From NCBI GenBank assembly GCA_900540295.1, contig UQFM01000024.1:1-21388 (forward strand): a stretch of 21,388 nt of DNA, written 5' to 3'. The translations under genes and the position numbers were made by a program. Every line of letters starts with the position of its first letter. Position 1 is the first letter of the stretch. This document shows positions 9,242 through 16,961 of this stretch, one piece after another. Source of the stretch: an uncultured Oscillospiraceae bacterium (GTDB taxonomy: Bacteria; Bacillota; Clostridia; Oscillospirales; Acutalibacteraceae). Under the pieces are notes generated by a model. It was not told where the DNA came from. It did not search any database and worked only from the letters and a program-made list of their open reading frames with translations.

Positions 9242-9748
9242 ATGCTTCAATTTCTCACCGTTTTAACGATTGCGGTGCTGGTAAGCCTTGATCAGCTCAT
9301 CAAATATTTTGCAGTGCAGTTTTTAGAACCGATAGGCAGCTACCCTGTTTTTGACCGTATTTTGCAATTTTCCTATGTCGAAAACACGGGAGCCGCCTTC
9401 GGCTCTTTCAGTAAATATACGGTTTTGCTGTCTGTGTTTACAGGCATTGTTTTGTTTTGCGGGCTTGTGTATCTGCTTTCGGGAAAATGTAAAGATAAAA
9501 TTGTATATATCACGGGCGTGATGATTTTTTCCGGAGGCTTAGGAAATTTGATTGACCGCGTCTGCCGCGGCTTTGTGGTGGATTATATTGAACCGCTGTT
9601 TATCAATTTTGCCGTGTTTAATTTTGCCGATATACTGGTTTGCGTCGGTGCGGGCATTTTGATTGTTTGGCTGATTTACGGAATGTGCAAGGATATGCGC
9701 CGCAGTAAAGCCGAAGGAAAAACGGAGAATACGAATGCAGTCGATTGA
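9242..9748 (+). CDS. lspA: Lipoprotein signal peptidase (signal peptidase II)
   Basis: LspA is the membrane aspartyl protease that removes signal peptides from diacylglyceryl-modified prolipoproteins. It has 168 aa, the usual size, with four hydrophobic segments. Diagnostic motifs are SLDQLIKYF, ENTGAAFG (residues 47-54), GNLIDR (101-106) and FNFAD (126-130). The catalytic aspartates are D105 and D130. The ATG follows gaggtg (9231-9236). The 3' end overlaps the pseudouridine synthase start by 14 bases, the common lspA-rluD pairing of Gram-positive bacteria. Confidence 0.97.
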   Translation: MLQFLTVLTIAVLVSLDQLIKYFAVQFLEPIGSYPVFDRILQFSYVENTGAAFGSFSKYTVLLSVFTGIVLFCGLVYLLSGKCKDKIVYITGVMIFSGGLGNLIDRVCRGFVVDYIEPLFINFAVFNFADILVCVGAGILIVWLIYGMCKDMRRSKAEGKTENTNAVD

Positions 9749-10676
9749 TATTTTAACAGACAGCGATTTTGTCGGCGAACGGCTGGATAAGTATTTACAG
9801 CATATTTTCCCCGCGTTTTCGCGTGCCGCTCTGCAAAAGGCGATTGATGCGGGCAGTGCCACGGTAAACGGCAAATCGGTTTCAAAAAATTATAAACTGC
9901 GCGCAGGCGACAAATTGGTCTTTACCCCCTTAGAAGCACGCCCGCTTGAGGTTATGCCGCAGAATATTCCGCTGGAGATTGTCTATGAGGACGGCGATTT
10001 GCTGGTCGTCAACAAGCCGAAAGGCATGGTGGTGCATCCTGCACCCGGTAATCCGGACGGCACGCTTGTCAACGCGCTTTTATATCACTGCGGCGACAGT
10101 CTGTCGGGAATAAACGGCGTTTTGCGTCCCGGGATTGTACACCGTATTGATAAAGATACAAGCGGACTTTTAATCGTGGCAAAAAACGATTTTGCGCACC
10201 GCATGCTTTCCGAGCAGATTGCCGAACACAGCTTTACACGCGAATACCGCGCTGTCATTACAGGGCGTTTGAAAACAGACAGCGGTACGGTAAATGCGCC
10301 CATCGGACGGGATACGCGCGACCGCAAAAAAATGGCGGTAACCGATAAGAATTCCAAACCCGCCATAACCCATTACGAAACGCTCGAAACCTATGTCGGC
10401 TATGCTTTTGTGAAATTGCGCTTGGAAACGGGCAGAACCCACCAAATCCGCGTGCACATGGCGTATCTCGGGCATCCCTTGGCGGGCGACACGGTTTACG
10501 GGCACCCGAAAAGAAAAGAACTTTCCCTCGGCGGTCAATGCCTGCACGCGGGGAAAATCGGGTTTGTGCATCCGCGCACAGGCGAGTATTTGGAATTTGA
10601 AAGTCCTCTGCCCGATTATTTTACACAGTTTCAAAGGAGTTTGACTCTTGAAGATGAACACACAAGCCAAAACTGA
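9735..10676 (+). CDS. RluD-family 23S rRNA pseudouridine synthase
   Basis: This 313-aa RluA/RluD-type pseudouridine synthase isomerises uridines in rRNA. An N-terminal S4 RNA-binding domain (about residues 14-65, GERLDKYL...AALQKAIDAG...VNGK) is followed by the catalytic domain. The active-site motif HRIDKDTSGLL places the catalytic Asp at D139. GRTHQIRVHMAYLGHPLAGD, near residue 235, is the second family signature. The exact target uridine cannot be read from sequence, so RluD versus the Bacillus paralogue YlyB is left open. It overlaps lspA upstream and the HAD gene downstream. Confidence 0.94.
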   Translation: MQSIDILTDSDFVGERLDKYLQHIFPAFSRAALQKAIDAGSATVNGKSVSKNYKLRAGDKLVFTPLEARPLEVMPQNIPLEIVYEDGDLLVVNKPKGMVVHPAPGNPDGTLVNALLYHCGDSLSGINGVLRPGIVHRIDKDTSGLLIVAKNDFAHRMLSEQIAEHSFTREYRAVITGRLKTDSGTVNAPIGRDTRDRKKMAVTDKNSKPAITHYETLETYVGYAFVKLRLETGRTHQIRVHMAYLGHPLAGDTVYGHPKRKELSLGGQCLHAGKIGFVHPRTGEYLEFESPLPDYFTQFQRSLTLEDEHTSQN

Positions 10677-11505
10677 TTTTTCCGATTGGCTGGTTGCCTC
10701 GGATATTGACGGCACATTGAATAATAAACTGCGCCGTCTGCCGAAACGCAATTACGAACGTATTTGCGAATTCGTGCAGGAGAAGAAAGGGCATTTCACG
10801 CTTGCTTCGGGGCGGAATATCAGCTCCATGCGTGCGCCGTTTGAAAATCTGCCGATTGCTTCCACACCTGCCGTCCTTTTAAACGGCGCGGGAATTTATG
10901 ACTACGAGCATGAAAAAATGCTGCGTTTTCACGCCATCAATCCCGCCGGGTATGAATTGGTGTGCGCTGTGATGAAAAAATTCCCGACGGTCGAGGTCGA
11001 AATTTTAACAAGCAACAGTGCTTACGCGGTGAATGCGCGTATTTTTGCAAACGTTATGCTGTGGGCGGACGATTTGCCGCACCGTAAATTCAAAAAGATT
11101 TCCGAAGTCCCCCCCGACGATTGGGGAAAGGTGATATTCTTAGGAATGCCGCCGCTGATTGCCGCCGTGAAAAAATATTTGCTTTCGATTGCCGACCCGA
11201 ACGTCAATTTCATGTCCTCTTCGGTTTCTTCTTTCGAGATGCTCGAAAAAGGCATACATAAAGGCGTCGGCGTGATGGAAATCGCCAAACTGTACGGCAT
11301 TGAGCGGGCGCACACCGCCGCAATCGGCGATTATTTCAACGACTACGAAATGCTGAAAACCGTCGGGCTTCCCGCCTGCTGCGGGCAGGCACCGAAAAAA
11401 ATGCACGAAATTGCAAAATTCCACGCGTGCCACTGCAATCACGGTGCAGTGGCGGATTTGCTCGAATATATTATGTATGATTATGCGGCAAACGGCGAGG
11501 GCTGA
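10648..11505 (+). CDS. Cof-type HAD-superfamily phosphatase
   Basis: This predicted haloacid-dehalogenase phosphatase of the Cof/IIB group acts on small phosphorylated metabolites, with the substrate unknown. It has 285 aa. Motif I is DIDGTL with nucleophile D19 and D21. A motif II-like TLASGRN follows. EKGIHKGVGV supplies the motif III lysine, and motif IV is IGDYFNDYEML. The C2-type cap lies between. The likely start is TTG at 10648, 8 nt after ggag. An ATG at 10654 would be 14 nt away, so both are possible. It overlaps the preceding gene by 29 bases, and the transketolase pair follows after 31 bases. Confidence 0.88.
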   Translation: MKMNTQAKTDFSDWLVASDIDGTLNNKLRRLPKRNYERICEFVQEKKGHFTLASGRNISSMRAPFENLPIASTPAVLLNGAGIYDYEHEKMLRFHAINPAGYELVCAVMKKFPTVEVEILTSNSAYAVNARIFANVMLWADDLPHRKFKKISEVPPDDWGKVIFLGMPPLIAAVKKYLLSIADPNVNFMSSSVSSFEMLEKGIHKGVGVMEIAKLYGIERAHTAAIGDYFNDYEMLKTVGLPACCGQAPKKMHEIAKFHACHCNHGAVADLLEYIMYDYAANGEG

Positions 11506-11536
11506 TTTTGCCGCCCACGGATAAAGGAGGAATATC

Positions 11537-12379
11537 ATGGAAGAAGCCATGAAAAAGGAACTGAAAATTTTTGCGACCAAAGCGCGCATGGGTGTGCTGG
11601 AGGGTGTATACAACGCGAAAGCGGGGCATCCGGGCGGGTCGCTTTCCATTTGCGATTTGTTAAGCGTGCTTTACAACAACGAACTGCGCGTGGATCCGAA
11701 GAACCCGAAAGTGCAGGACCGTGACCGTTTGGTGCTTTCCAAAGGGCATGCCGCGCCCGCAGTGTATGCGGCACTTGCACTCAAGGGCTTTTTCCCTGAG
11801 GCGGATATCAAGACGCTCCGCAAGTCGGACAGCTATTTGCAGGGGCATCCGAATATGGATAAAGTCCCCGGTATTGATATGAGTACAGGCTCTTTGGGGC
11901 AGGGCATTTCCGCGGCAGTCGGGATGGCGCTCGGCGCAAAGCTCGACAAGGCGGATTACCGTGTATATACCATCCTCGGCGACGGCGAGATTGAGGAAGG
12001 ACAGGTCTGGGAAGCGGCGATGTTTGCAGGCAACCGCGGTCTTGACAATTTGGTTGCGTTTATCGACAACAATAACCTGCAAATTGACGGCACGATGGAA
12101 GAAGTCAACGCGCCGTATCCGATTGCGGAAAAGTTTGCCGCGTTTAATTGGAACACTATCGAAATTGACGGTCACGATTATGACGCGATTGAAGCCGCAC
12201 TTGCCGCGGCAAAGGCGTGCAAGGGCAAGCCCACTGCTGTTGTCATGAAAACCGTGAAGGGCAAGGGCGTTTCCTTTATGGAGGATGCTGTCGGCTGGCA
12301 CGGCAGTGCGCCGAACACCGAGCAGTATGAACAGGCAATGACGGAATTGAAAGCCGCGCTCACGGCATTGGAGGCATAA
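11537..12379 (+). CDS. Transketolase, N-terminal subunit
   Basis: This is the thiamine-diphosphate-binding (PP) half of a split transketolase for the non-oxidative pentose phosphate pathway. It has 280 aa. Visible motifs are AGHPGGSLS (residues 29-37), LSKGHAAPA, STGSLGQGISAAVGMA, and the ThDP/Mg motif ILGDGEIEEG followed by DNNNLQIDGT. HGSAPN lies near the C-terminus. A perfect aaggagg lies 6 nt before the ATG. The partner subunit begins two bases after the stop, so an alpha2beta2-like assembly is expected from the family. Confidence 0.96.
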   Translation: MEEAMKKELKIFATKARMGVLEGVYNAKAGHPGGSLSICDLLSVLYNNELRVDPKNPKVQDRDRLVLSKGHAAPAVYAALALKGFFPEADIKTLRKSDSYLQGHPNMDKVPGIDMSTGSLGQGISAAVGMALGAKLDKADYRVYTILGDGEIEEGQVWEAAMFAGNRGLDNLVAFIDNNNLQIDGTMEEVNAPYPIAEKFAAFNWNTIEIDGHDYDAIEAALAAAKACKGKPTAVVMKTVKGKGVSFMEDAVGWHGSAPNTEQYEQAMTELKAALTALEA

Positions 12380-12381
12380 GA

Positions 12382-13332
12382 ATGGCAGAAACAGTAAAAT
12401 GTGCAACAAGAGACGCCTACGGCAAAACGCTTGTCGAGCTGGGCGAACAGAACGATAAAATTTTGGTGTTGGATGCCGACCTTGCGGCGGCAACCAAAAC
12501 GGGTATGTTTAAAAAAGCGTTCCCCGAGCGTTTCATCGACGTCGGTATTGCCGAAGGGAATTTGATGGGCGTTGCGGCGGGTCTTGCCGCAACGGGGCAT
12601 ATTGTCTTTGCCAGCTCCTTTGCGATGTTTGCGGCGGGCAGAGCGTTTGAACAGGTGCGCAACTCCATCGGGTATCCGCATCTGAATGTTAAAATCGGCG
12701 CAACGCATGCGGGTATTTCCGTGGGCGAGGACGGCGCAAGTCACCAGTGCTGTGAAGATATTGCTTTGATGCGCACCATTCCCGGTATGGTCATTTTGAA
12801 TCCTGCCGATGATATTGAAGCGCGTGCCTGCGTGCTTGCGGCGGCGGCACACGAGGGCCCTGTATATATGCGTTTCGGCAGACTTGCCGTGCCGCGTGTG
12901 TTTGACGAAAGCTATCAGTTTGAAATCGGCAAAGGCGCAGTGCTGACGGAAGGTACAGACGTCACGATTATTGCAACGGGTCTGATGGTGAATGAGGCGC
13001 TTTTGGCGGCGGAAGCCCTTAAAGCGGACGGCATTTCCGCACGCGTGGTGAATATGGCGACTATTAAGCCGATTGACCGTGAAATTATCATCGATTCCGC
13101 AAAGAAAACAGGGGCGATTGTGACCGCAGAGGAACACAGCGTGCTTGGCGGCTTGGGCGGCGCTGTGGCAGAGGTCGTTTGTGAGACTGTACCCGTGCCC
13201 GTACTGCGCGTCGGCGTGGAGGACGTGTTCGGTAAATCCGGTCCTGCACTGGAGTTACTGCACATCTTCGGTTTGGATGCCGCACACATTGCAGAAAAAG
13301 CAAAACAGGCGGTTGCCTTAAAACAGCAGTAA
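12382..13332 (+). CDS. Transketolase, C-terminal subunit
   Basis: This is the pyrimidine-binding (Pyr) half plus the C-terminal domain of the split transketolase, 316 aa. FIDVGIAEGNLMGVAAGLA contains the catalytic Glu (E58) that activates ThDP. FASSFAMF, ATHAGISVGEDGASHQ and NPADDIEARA are also family-typical. The transketolase C domain follows, with VTIIATGLMVNEAL, VVNMATIKPID, TAEEHSVLGGLGGAVAE and FGKSGPALELL. The start is immediately downstream of the N-terminal subunit, and an intrinsic terminator follows the stop. Confidence 0.96.
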   Translation: MAETVKCATRDAYGKTLVELGEQNDKILVLDADLAAATKTGMFKKAFPERFIDVGIAEGNLMGVAAGLAATGHIVFASSFAMFAAGRAFEQVRNSIGYPHLNVKIGATHAGISVGEDGASHQCCEDIALMRTIPGMVILNPADDIEARACVLAAAAHEGPVYMRFGRLAVPRVFDESYQFEIGKGAVLTEGTDVTIIATGLMVNEALLAAEALKADGISARVVNMATIKPIDREIIIDSAKKTGAIVTAEEHSVLGGLGGAVAEVVCETVPVPVLRVGVEDVFGKSGPALELLHIFGLDAAHIAEKAKQAVALKQQ

Positions 13333-13338
13333 AAAATG

Positions 13339-13374
13339 AATCCGCTGACAGCCTGTCAGCGGATTTTACTTTTT
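13339..13374 (+). terminator. Intrinsic terminator after the transketolase genes
   Basis: A perfect 12-bp stem (13339-13350 with 13354-13365) closes a 3-nt gcc loop and is followed by tttacttttt. It starts 7 bases after the transketolase stop and ends the + strand core block. Confidence 0.93.
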
Positions 13375-13392
13375 AAAGCAAGTGAAAAACAG

Positions 13393-13422
13393 AACAGCGG
13401 ACAGATTTTTCTGCCCGCTGTT
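13393..13422 (-). terminator. Terminator hairpin facing the LRR remnant
   Basis: A 12-bp stem with one mismatch (aacagcggacag / ctgcccgctgtt) has a T-rich loop. Read on the - strand it is followed by ctgttttt, so it would terminate transcripts of the leucine-rich-repeat gene that stops at 13433. On the + strand it is followed by ttgtttgctttt, so it may work in both directions. Confidence 0.7.
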
Positions 13423-13432
13423 TTGTTTGCTT

Positions 13433-13692
13433 TTATGCATTTACACCTGTAAATTCTACGGGGACTTTTTCACGCGCGCTGTTCTTTTTATGCGGACTCC
13501 AGTCCTTGCCGAGCTCTGGATTTTCTTCTGCATTGTGCACAATGACCTTTTCAATGGAAGAACCCGTAGAATAAAACGCGTAGTCGCCAATCGACTGCAC
13601 ATTGGACGGAATTTCCGGATTTTTCAGTGAGTCGGTGTAGGAAAACGCATCCGCGCCGATTGCGGTTACCGTTGACAGGATTTTCAGCTCGG
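13433..13692 (-). pseudogene. BspA-type leucine-rich-repeat protein, 3' remnant
   Basis: Read on the - strand, an open frame of about 85 codons ends at a TAA at 13433-13435. It contains two LRR_5/BspA-like units, VTAIGADAFSYTDSLKNPEI and IPSNVQSIGDYAFYSTGSS, followed by IEKVIVHNAEENPELG and a short tail ending GVNA. Repeats of this kind are typical of surface or secreted proteins of gut Firmicutes. No start, signal peptide or N-terminal part is present. At about 13690 the sequence switches abruptly to a transporter fragment in another frame. It is therefore the 3' end of a truncated gene. Confidence 0.75.
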
Positions 13693-14041
13693 AATAATGC
13701 CGACGATGTTTGCAACAACGCTGATGATTGTGGTAATCAGCAGTACATTGGTGCGAATGCCGTCATCATACAGAATATTCCAGTCGGAGGTGAAGCCGAC
13801 AAGCCTGTAAAGGAACGGGACAAACAGCGCTGTAACGGTGGTCACGGGAGAGGTTATAAATTGAGAAATGCCCATACAGCCGTCCAGACGTTTCCCGGAA
13901 ATATATGCTGATAATCCCATATATCCGCATTCATTGCCGTATTGGCGATTGTTGTAACTGCGTCCGGCATGGTGGATATATACGTGGAGACCACGATAAT
14001 GGTAAAGCTGTTCAGGTAAACGCCGAGCACGGTAGGTCTCT
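13687..14041 (-). pseudogene. MFS/GPH-like sugar transporter, internal remnant
   Basis: Two - strand frames together make one transporter segment. The upstream piece (about 14041 to 13915) reads PTVLGVYLNSFTIIVV...MPDAVTTIANTAMNADIWDYQ. It continues after a one-base shift as AYISGKRLDGCMGISQFITS...VVANIVGIIP (about 13915 to 13688). The DYQ-YISGKRLDG stretch and the alternating hydrophobic segments resemble the C-terminal half of glycoside-pentoside-hexuronide/MFS carriers. The piece lacks an N-terminal half and a natural C-terminus, and it carries a frameshift, so it cannot encode a working carrier. The family name is from memory of such motifs. Confidence 0.65.
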
Positions 14042-14050
14042 CCCCCCCCC
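14042..14050. repeat. Run of nine C
   Basis: A homopolymer of nine C (nine G on the - strand) marks the joint between the transporter remnant and the small ORF remnant. Such runs are slippage-prone and error-prone in sequencing. Confidence 0.9.
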
Positions 14051-14349
14051 GTTAAATGAGAGCAGGGTCAATGGAAATCTATGAATTTCTGTTTGGTTCA
14101 GAAGAAATTCAACTACTTCTTTTGAAACGGTTATTCTTTCACCGGCGGCACAGCGTCATGCTGTTTGGACGGCTTCCCGAGTGCATCGGAATAGCCTTGC
14201 GCAATGGTTGGAAAGCCGTTTTTCGTGTCCGAAGTCGGCTGAATTTCATAGGTGCCGTATTTGTTTACCATCTGGAACGGCGTTTCGGGATTTCCCGGTA
14301 TGTCGGCAACGGCAAGCTCAATCTCCACTTTTTTACGGTTCTTCTTCAT
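14051..14349 (-). pseudogene. Small mobile-element-type ORF, frameshifted 5' part
   Basis: A - strand ORF starts at the ATG ending at 14349, with gggtgat as ribosome site, and runs 72 codons. It begins MKKNRKKVEIELAVADI, contains PFQMVNKYGTYEIQP, and stops at 14131 after VPPVKE. A one-base shift at that stop lets the frame continue as TVSKEVVEFLLNQTEIHRF down to the C run. That SKEV-EFL stretch resembles the small sigma-like/helix-turn-helix ORFs of clostridial conjugative elements, from memory. I read it as a truncated and frameshifted gene. A real 72-aa protein of unknown function is the alternative. Confidence 0.5.
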
Positions 14350-14411
14350 ATAGTATCACCCGAAATTAGTTTTCGGAAACTGCAAAGAAATATACAGATT
14401 TTTAGAAAATA

Positions 14412-14420
14412 TGTTATAAT
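14412..14420 (+). promoter_or_regulatory. Possible upstream extended -10 promoter
   Basis: TGtTATAAT matches an extended -10 element exactly. No good -35 hexamer lies upstream. It would give a leader of about 115 bases before the response regulator gene. Confidence 0.4.
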
Positions 14421-14479
14421 AACCTCAAAATCAAAGATTTTATGTGTTTCGGAGAACATTGCATCACGCCCGCTTCGCA

Positions 14480-14507
14480 TTTGCACGCTTCGCGGATGTG
14501 GTATAAT
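14480..14507 (+). promoter_or_regulatory. Extended -10 promoter for the LytTR operon
   Basis: TGgTATAAT (14499-14507) is a perfect extended -10, with a weak TTTGCA -35 16 bases upstream of the hexamer. The start codon of the response regulator is 35 bases downstream, preceded by aaggga. Confidence 0.65.
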
Positions 14508-14541
14508 AGCGTAAAATAATTCACTGTAAGGGAGTGCGGAA

Positions 14542-15282
14542 ATGGAAGTTCGGCAAAGCGAAAACAAACGCCTTTCCCTTTCGGTCGCGGTATGCGACGA
14601 TGAGGTGCAGGTGCGGAAGGAGCTTATTGCGCGCGGTACGGATTATTTTGCCCATGCGGATATAGACGGGCGGTTCACGGAATTCGCAGACGGCGAAAGT
14701 CTGCTTGCCGCTTATCAAAACGGTACGGCGGATTTTCAAATCGTACTTTTGGATATTAAAATGCAGGATTTAAACGGCATATCTGCGGCAAAAGCCCTGC
14801 GTGCATACGATACGGACGCCCTGATTGTGTTTGTCACCGCATCGGCGGAATACGTATTCCGCGGCTATGAGGTGAAAGCATTTCGATATGTTTTAAAAAC
14901 CGAACTTTCGCACGCGTTTCGGAAGATTTTGGAAGAATGCGTCCAAGAGCTGTGTGCAACGGCGCAAACCTATACATTCCGCACGGGCACACAGGAAACC
15001 GCCGTGCGTCTTGCCGATATTCTGTATTTTGAAAGTGACCGCAGACAAATCACCCTGTACACAAAACAGGGTGCATGCACGTATTACGAAAAACTGGACA
15101 CGATTGAAAAACAGCTTTGCACAAAAGATTTTGTTCGCTGTCACCAAAGCTTTCTCGTCAATGCCAAAGAAATCCGCACGGTGAAGGCGGATGTGCTGAC
15201 GCTGTTAAACGGCGATACACTGCCTGTGAGCAAAAGCCGTCGGGAGTCGGTACGTAAAGCGTCGCTTTGGGCGATGCGGTAA
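14542..15282 (+). CDS. LytTR-family response regulator (AgrA/LytR type)
   Basis: This 246-aa two-component response regulator binds DNA once phosphorylated. The receiver domain (about residues 13-130) has the acidic pair D19-D20, the phospho-acceptor D71 in IVLLDIKMQD, the conserved T99 and K119 in FRYVLKT. The LytTR DNA-binding domain (about 143-246) shows ILYFESDRRQITLYT, FVRCHQSFLVNAKEI and LPVSKSRRESVRKA. LytTR proteins usually bind pairs of 9-bp direct repeats and often control peptide-signalling or membrane-protein genes. The histidine kinase gene follows after 19 bases, so the two form a cognate pair. The run of small membrane-protein genes further down is a plausible target. Confidence 0.94.
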   Translation: MEVRQSENKRLSLSVAVCDDEVQVRKELIARGTDYFAHADIDGRFTEFADGESLLAAYQNGTADFQIVLLDIKMQDLNGISAAKALRAYDTDALIVFVTASAEYVFRGYEVKAFRYVLKTELSHAFRKILEECVQELCATAQTYTFRTGTQETAVRLADILYFESDRRQITLYTKQGACTYYEKLDTIEKQLCTKDFVRCHQSFLVNAKEIRTVKADVLTLLNGDTLPVSKSRRESVRKASLWAMR

Positions 15283-15301
15283 ATGCAGGGGGGAGATATT
15301 T

Positions 15302-16615
15302 TTGTTTGAAACCGTTTTATTCAACGCCGTTAAAGTGCTTTCCTCGGGCTTTGAAATGGTGTTTGCATTTATTCTGCTTTCCCGTTTCTTTCAAAAAAAA
15401 TACGAAAATCCGTGGGGACAGCGTATCGCATTTTTTCTGTCGGCGGGTACGGTCTTTGTTTTACAGGAAGTCGGTTACGTCGGCGAGGTCAAGGTCATTG
15501 CGGAGATTTTGTGGATTCTGCTGATTTCCTTTGTACTGTATGACGGCAAAAAGCGCGACCGTGTGGTATTCCTGTTTGCCTTTTCTATTCTGTTGGCGCT
15601 GTCCGATATTTTATCTGCATTCATTCTCTCTTGGGTGCAGGAGCGTGCGCCGTTTCTGGCGGGGGACAGCTTCTTTTTCCGCTTGCTGAACTTTGAACTG
15701 CCGTATCTGATTGAGCTGGCGGCGGTACTGCTTTTAAGCCTGTTTATCCGCCGCAAGTCCGAGCACATTGCCTTCCGTTATTGGATGATGCTGTTGGCCG
15801 TCCCCGCAACCGCGATTGTCACGCTCACCGTGTTTCAATTTGCACTGGAAAGCATTCCCGATAACCGCGAGGTGCATACCTACATTTATATTTCGGCGGC
15901 GGGACTTTTGTTTATTACGGTGCTTGTATTCACACTGTTTTCCAAACTGCAAAATCAGTTGACCGTATCCCGTGACAACCGCGAGATGAAAATGCAGTTG
16001 GAATTGCAGACACAAGCCGCCGAAAATATGGAGAATGCCTACAACCACACACGCGCCCTGCGGCACGATTTGAAAAATCACCTGCACGCCCTCGGCGGTA
16101 TGCTCACAAACGGTAATACAGACGATGCGCTCGCTTACATTCAAACCATGCAAAGCGATTTAGAGGACGCAACCTATTTTGCCGTTACGGGCAACACGGC
16201 TGTGGACGCTATTCTCAATGAAAAACTGCTCACCGCACAACGGCAAAAAACCAATTTGCGGTTTGATGCCGTGTCGCTGAAAGGTACAAACGCAAAGCCG
16301 ATGGATTTGTGTATTATTTTGAGCAATGCCTTGGATAACGCTTTGGAAGCCTGCCAAAAAATTTCAGATGTGCAGTCGCGCACGGTAACCCTAAAAATAC
16401 GGACGGATACGGATTTTTTGCTGATTTGCGTACAAAACCCCGTGGAAACACTGCCGAAAAAACACGGCAACAGCTTTCTTTCCGATAAAAAGGACCGTGA
16501 ACATCACGGCATCGGTCTGCGCAGTATTCGTTCCACTGCCGAAAAATACAACGGCGAAGTACTCGCCCAATGCGAAGATAAGGTGTTTACATTGCTGGTA
16601 CGGTTGTATGTTTAA
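15302..16615 (+). CDS. GHKL sensor histidine kinase (AgrC-like)
   Basis: This 437-aa membrane sensor kinase is the partner of the preceding LytTR regulator. The start is TTG, 7 nt after a strong aggggggag; no suitable ATG is near. Residues 1-215 hold about six membrane helices with short loops and no large extracellular domain, as in AgrC-type peptide sensors. A coiled region (about 216-250) leads to the phospho-acceptor helix RALRHDLKNHLHALGG with H255. The ATPase domain has an N-box SNALDNALEAC (341-351) and a G-box HGIGLRSIR (402-410). The ligand is unknown, and no AgrB/AgrD-like gene is visible in the window. Confidence 0.93.
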   Translation: MFETVLFNAVKVLSSGFEMVFAFILLSRFFQKKYENPWGQRIAFFLSAGTVFVLQEVGYVGEVKVIAEILWILLISFVLYDGKKRDRVVFLFAFSILLALSDILSAFILSWVQERAPFLAGDSFFFRLLNFELPYLIELAAVLLLSLFIRRKSEHIAFRYWMMLLAVPATAIVTLTVFQFALESIPDNREVHTYIYISAAGLLFITVLVFTLFSKLQNQLTVSRDNREMKMQLELQTQAAENMENAYNHTRALRHDLKNHLHALGGMLTNGNTDDALAYIQTMQSDLEDATYFAVTGNTAVDAILNEKLLTAQRQKTNLRFDAVSLKGTNAKPMDLCIILSNALDNALEACQKISDVQSRTVTLKIRTDTDFLLICVQNPVETLPKKHGNSFLSDKKDREHHGIGLRSIRSTAEKYNGEVLAQCEDKVFTLLVRLYV

Positions 16616-16631
16616 AAGATGTAATTCCATC

Positions 16632-16815
16632 AGATGAAACGGGCGAACGCAGTTCGCCCCTACGGGGTTGCAAAGCATTGTCATTCTGAGCGAAGCGAAG
16701 AATCTCATATAGAAGAAAGTAGATTTGATTCACGCGTAGGGACGGACATCCTTGTCCGTCCGCGAGGTTTCATCAGATTTCGGCGGGCGCGCGATGCATC
16801 GCCCCTACGGTCGGT
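16632..16815. repeat. Cluster of dispersed palindromic intergenic repeats
   Basis: The 330 bases after the kinase contain no gene but several hairpin units. One is gggcgaac-gca-gttcgccc (16641-16659) followed by cctacgg. A second is the unit tcattctgagcgaagcgaag (16681 on). A third is a second copy of the mutS-mutL hairpin (16732-16763). A fourth is gggcg...cgccc around the perfect 12-bp palindrome gcgatgcatcgc (16785-16804), also ending cctacgg. Units ending in cccctacgg are common, in my recollection, between genes of gut Clostridia. Confidence 0.75.
16732..16763. repeat. Dispersed hairpin repeat, copy 2
   Basis: acgcgtag is followed by the stem ggacggaca (16740-16748) pairing with tgtccgtcc (16753-16761) around a TCCT loop. 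It matches the 2777-2808 copy except for paired changes at the top of the stem (G-C there, A-T here). Confidence 0.8.
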
Positions 16816-16894
16816 GCAAATCTGTTTTTTCATCACCCGCATTCCAAAAATGACAAAAATACGGACAAAAATGACAATTCCCGCACCGTTTTAA

Positions 16895-16946
16895 AAAAGT
16901 ATGCTATGTTAGGTACAGAAAGACCGACACAGCATACTTTTCTTTT
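16895..16946 (+). terminator. Hairpin with T-tract upstream of the small membrane-protein genes
   Basis: A perfect 11-bp stem (aaaagtatgct at 16895-16905 with agcatactttt at 16931-16941) closes a 25-nt loop and runs into ttttcttttt. It lies 16 bases before the first ATG of the next cluster. It could be a terminator for the kinase transcript, an attenuator, or an operator. The long loop makes a simple terminator less certain. Confidence 0.5.
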
Positions 16947-16961
16947 TGGGGTGTGAAGAAA

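Noticed and set aside
12178..13137. A 319-codon antisense open frame across the transketolase genes
   Set aside because: It covers parts of two certain genes on the other strand and has no family-like motif.
16632..16815. A CRISPR array, because several repeats occur close together
   Set aside because: The units differ from one another, are unevenly spaced and have no constant repeat-spacer pattern.
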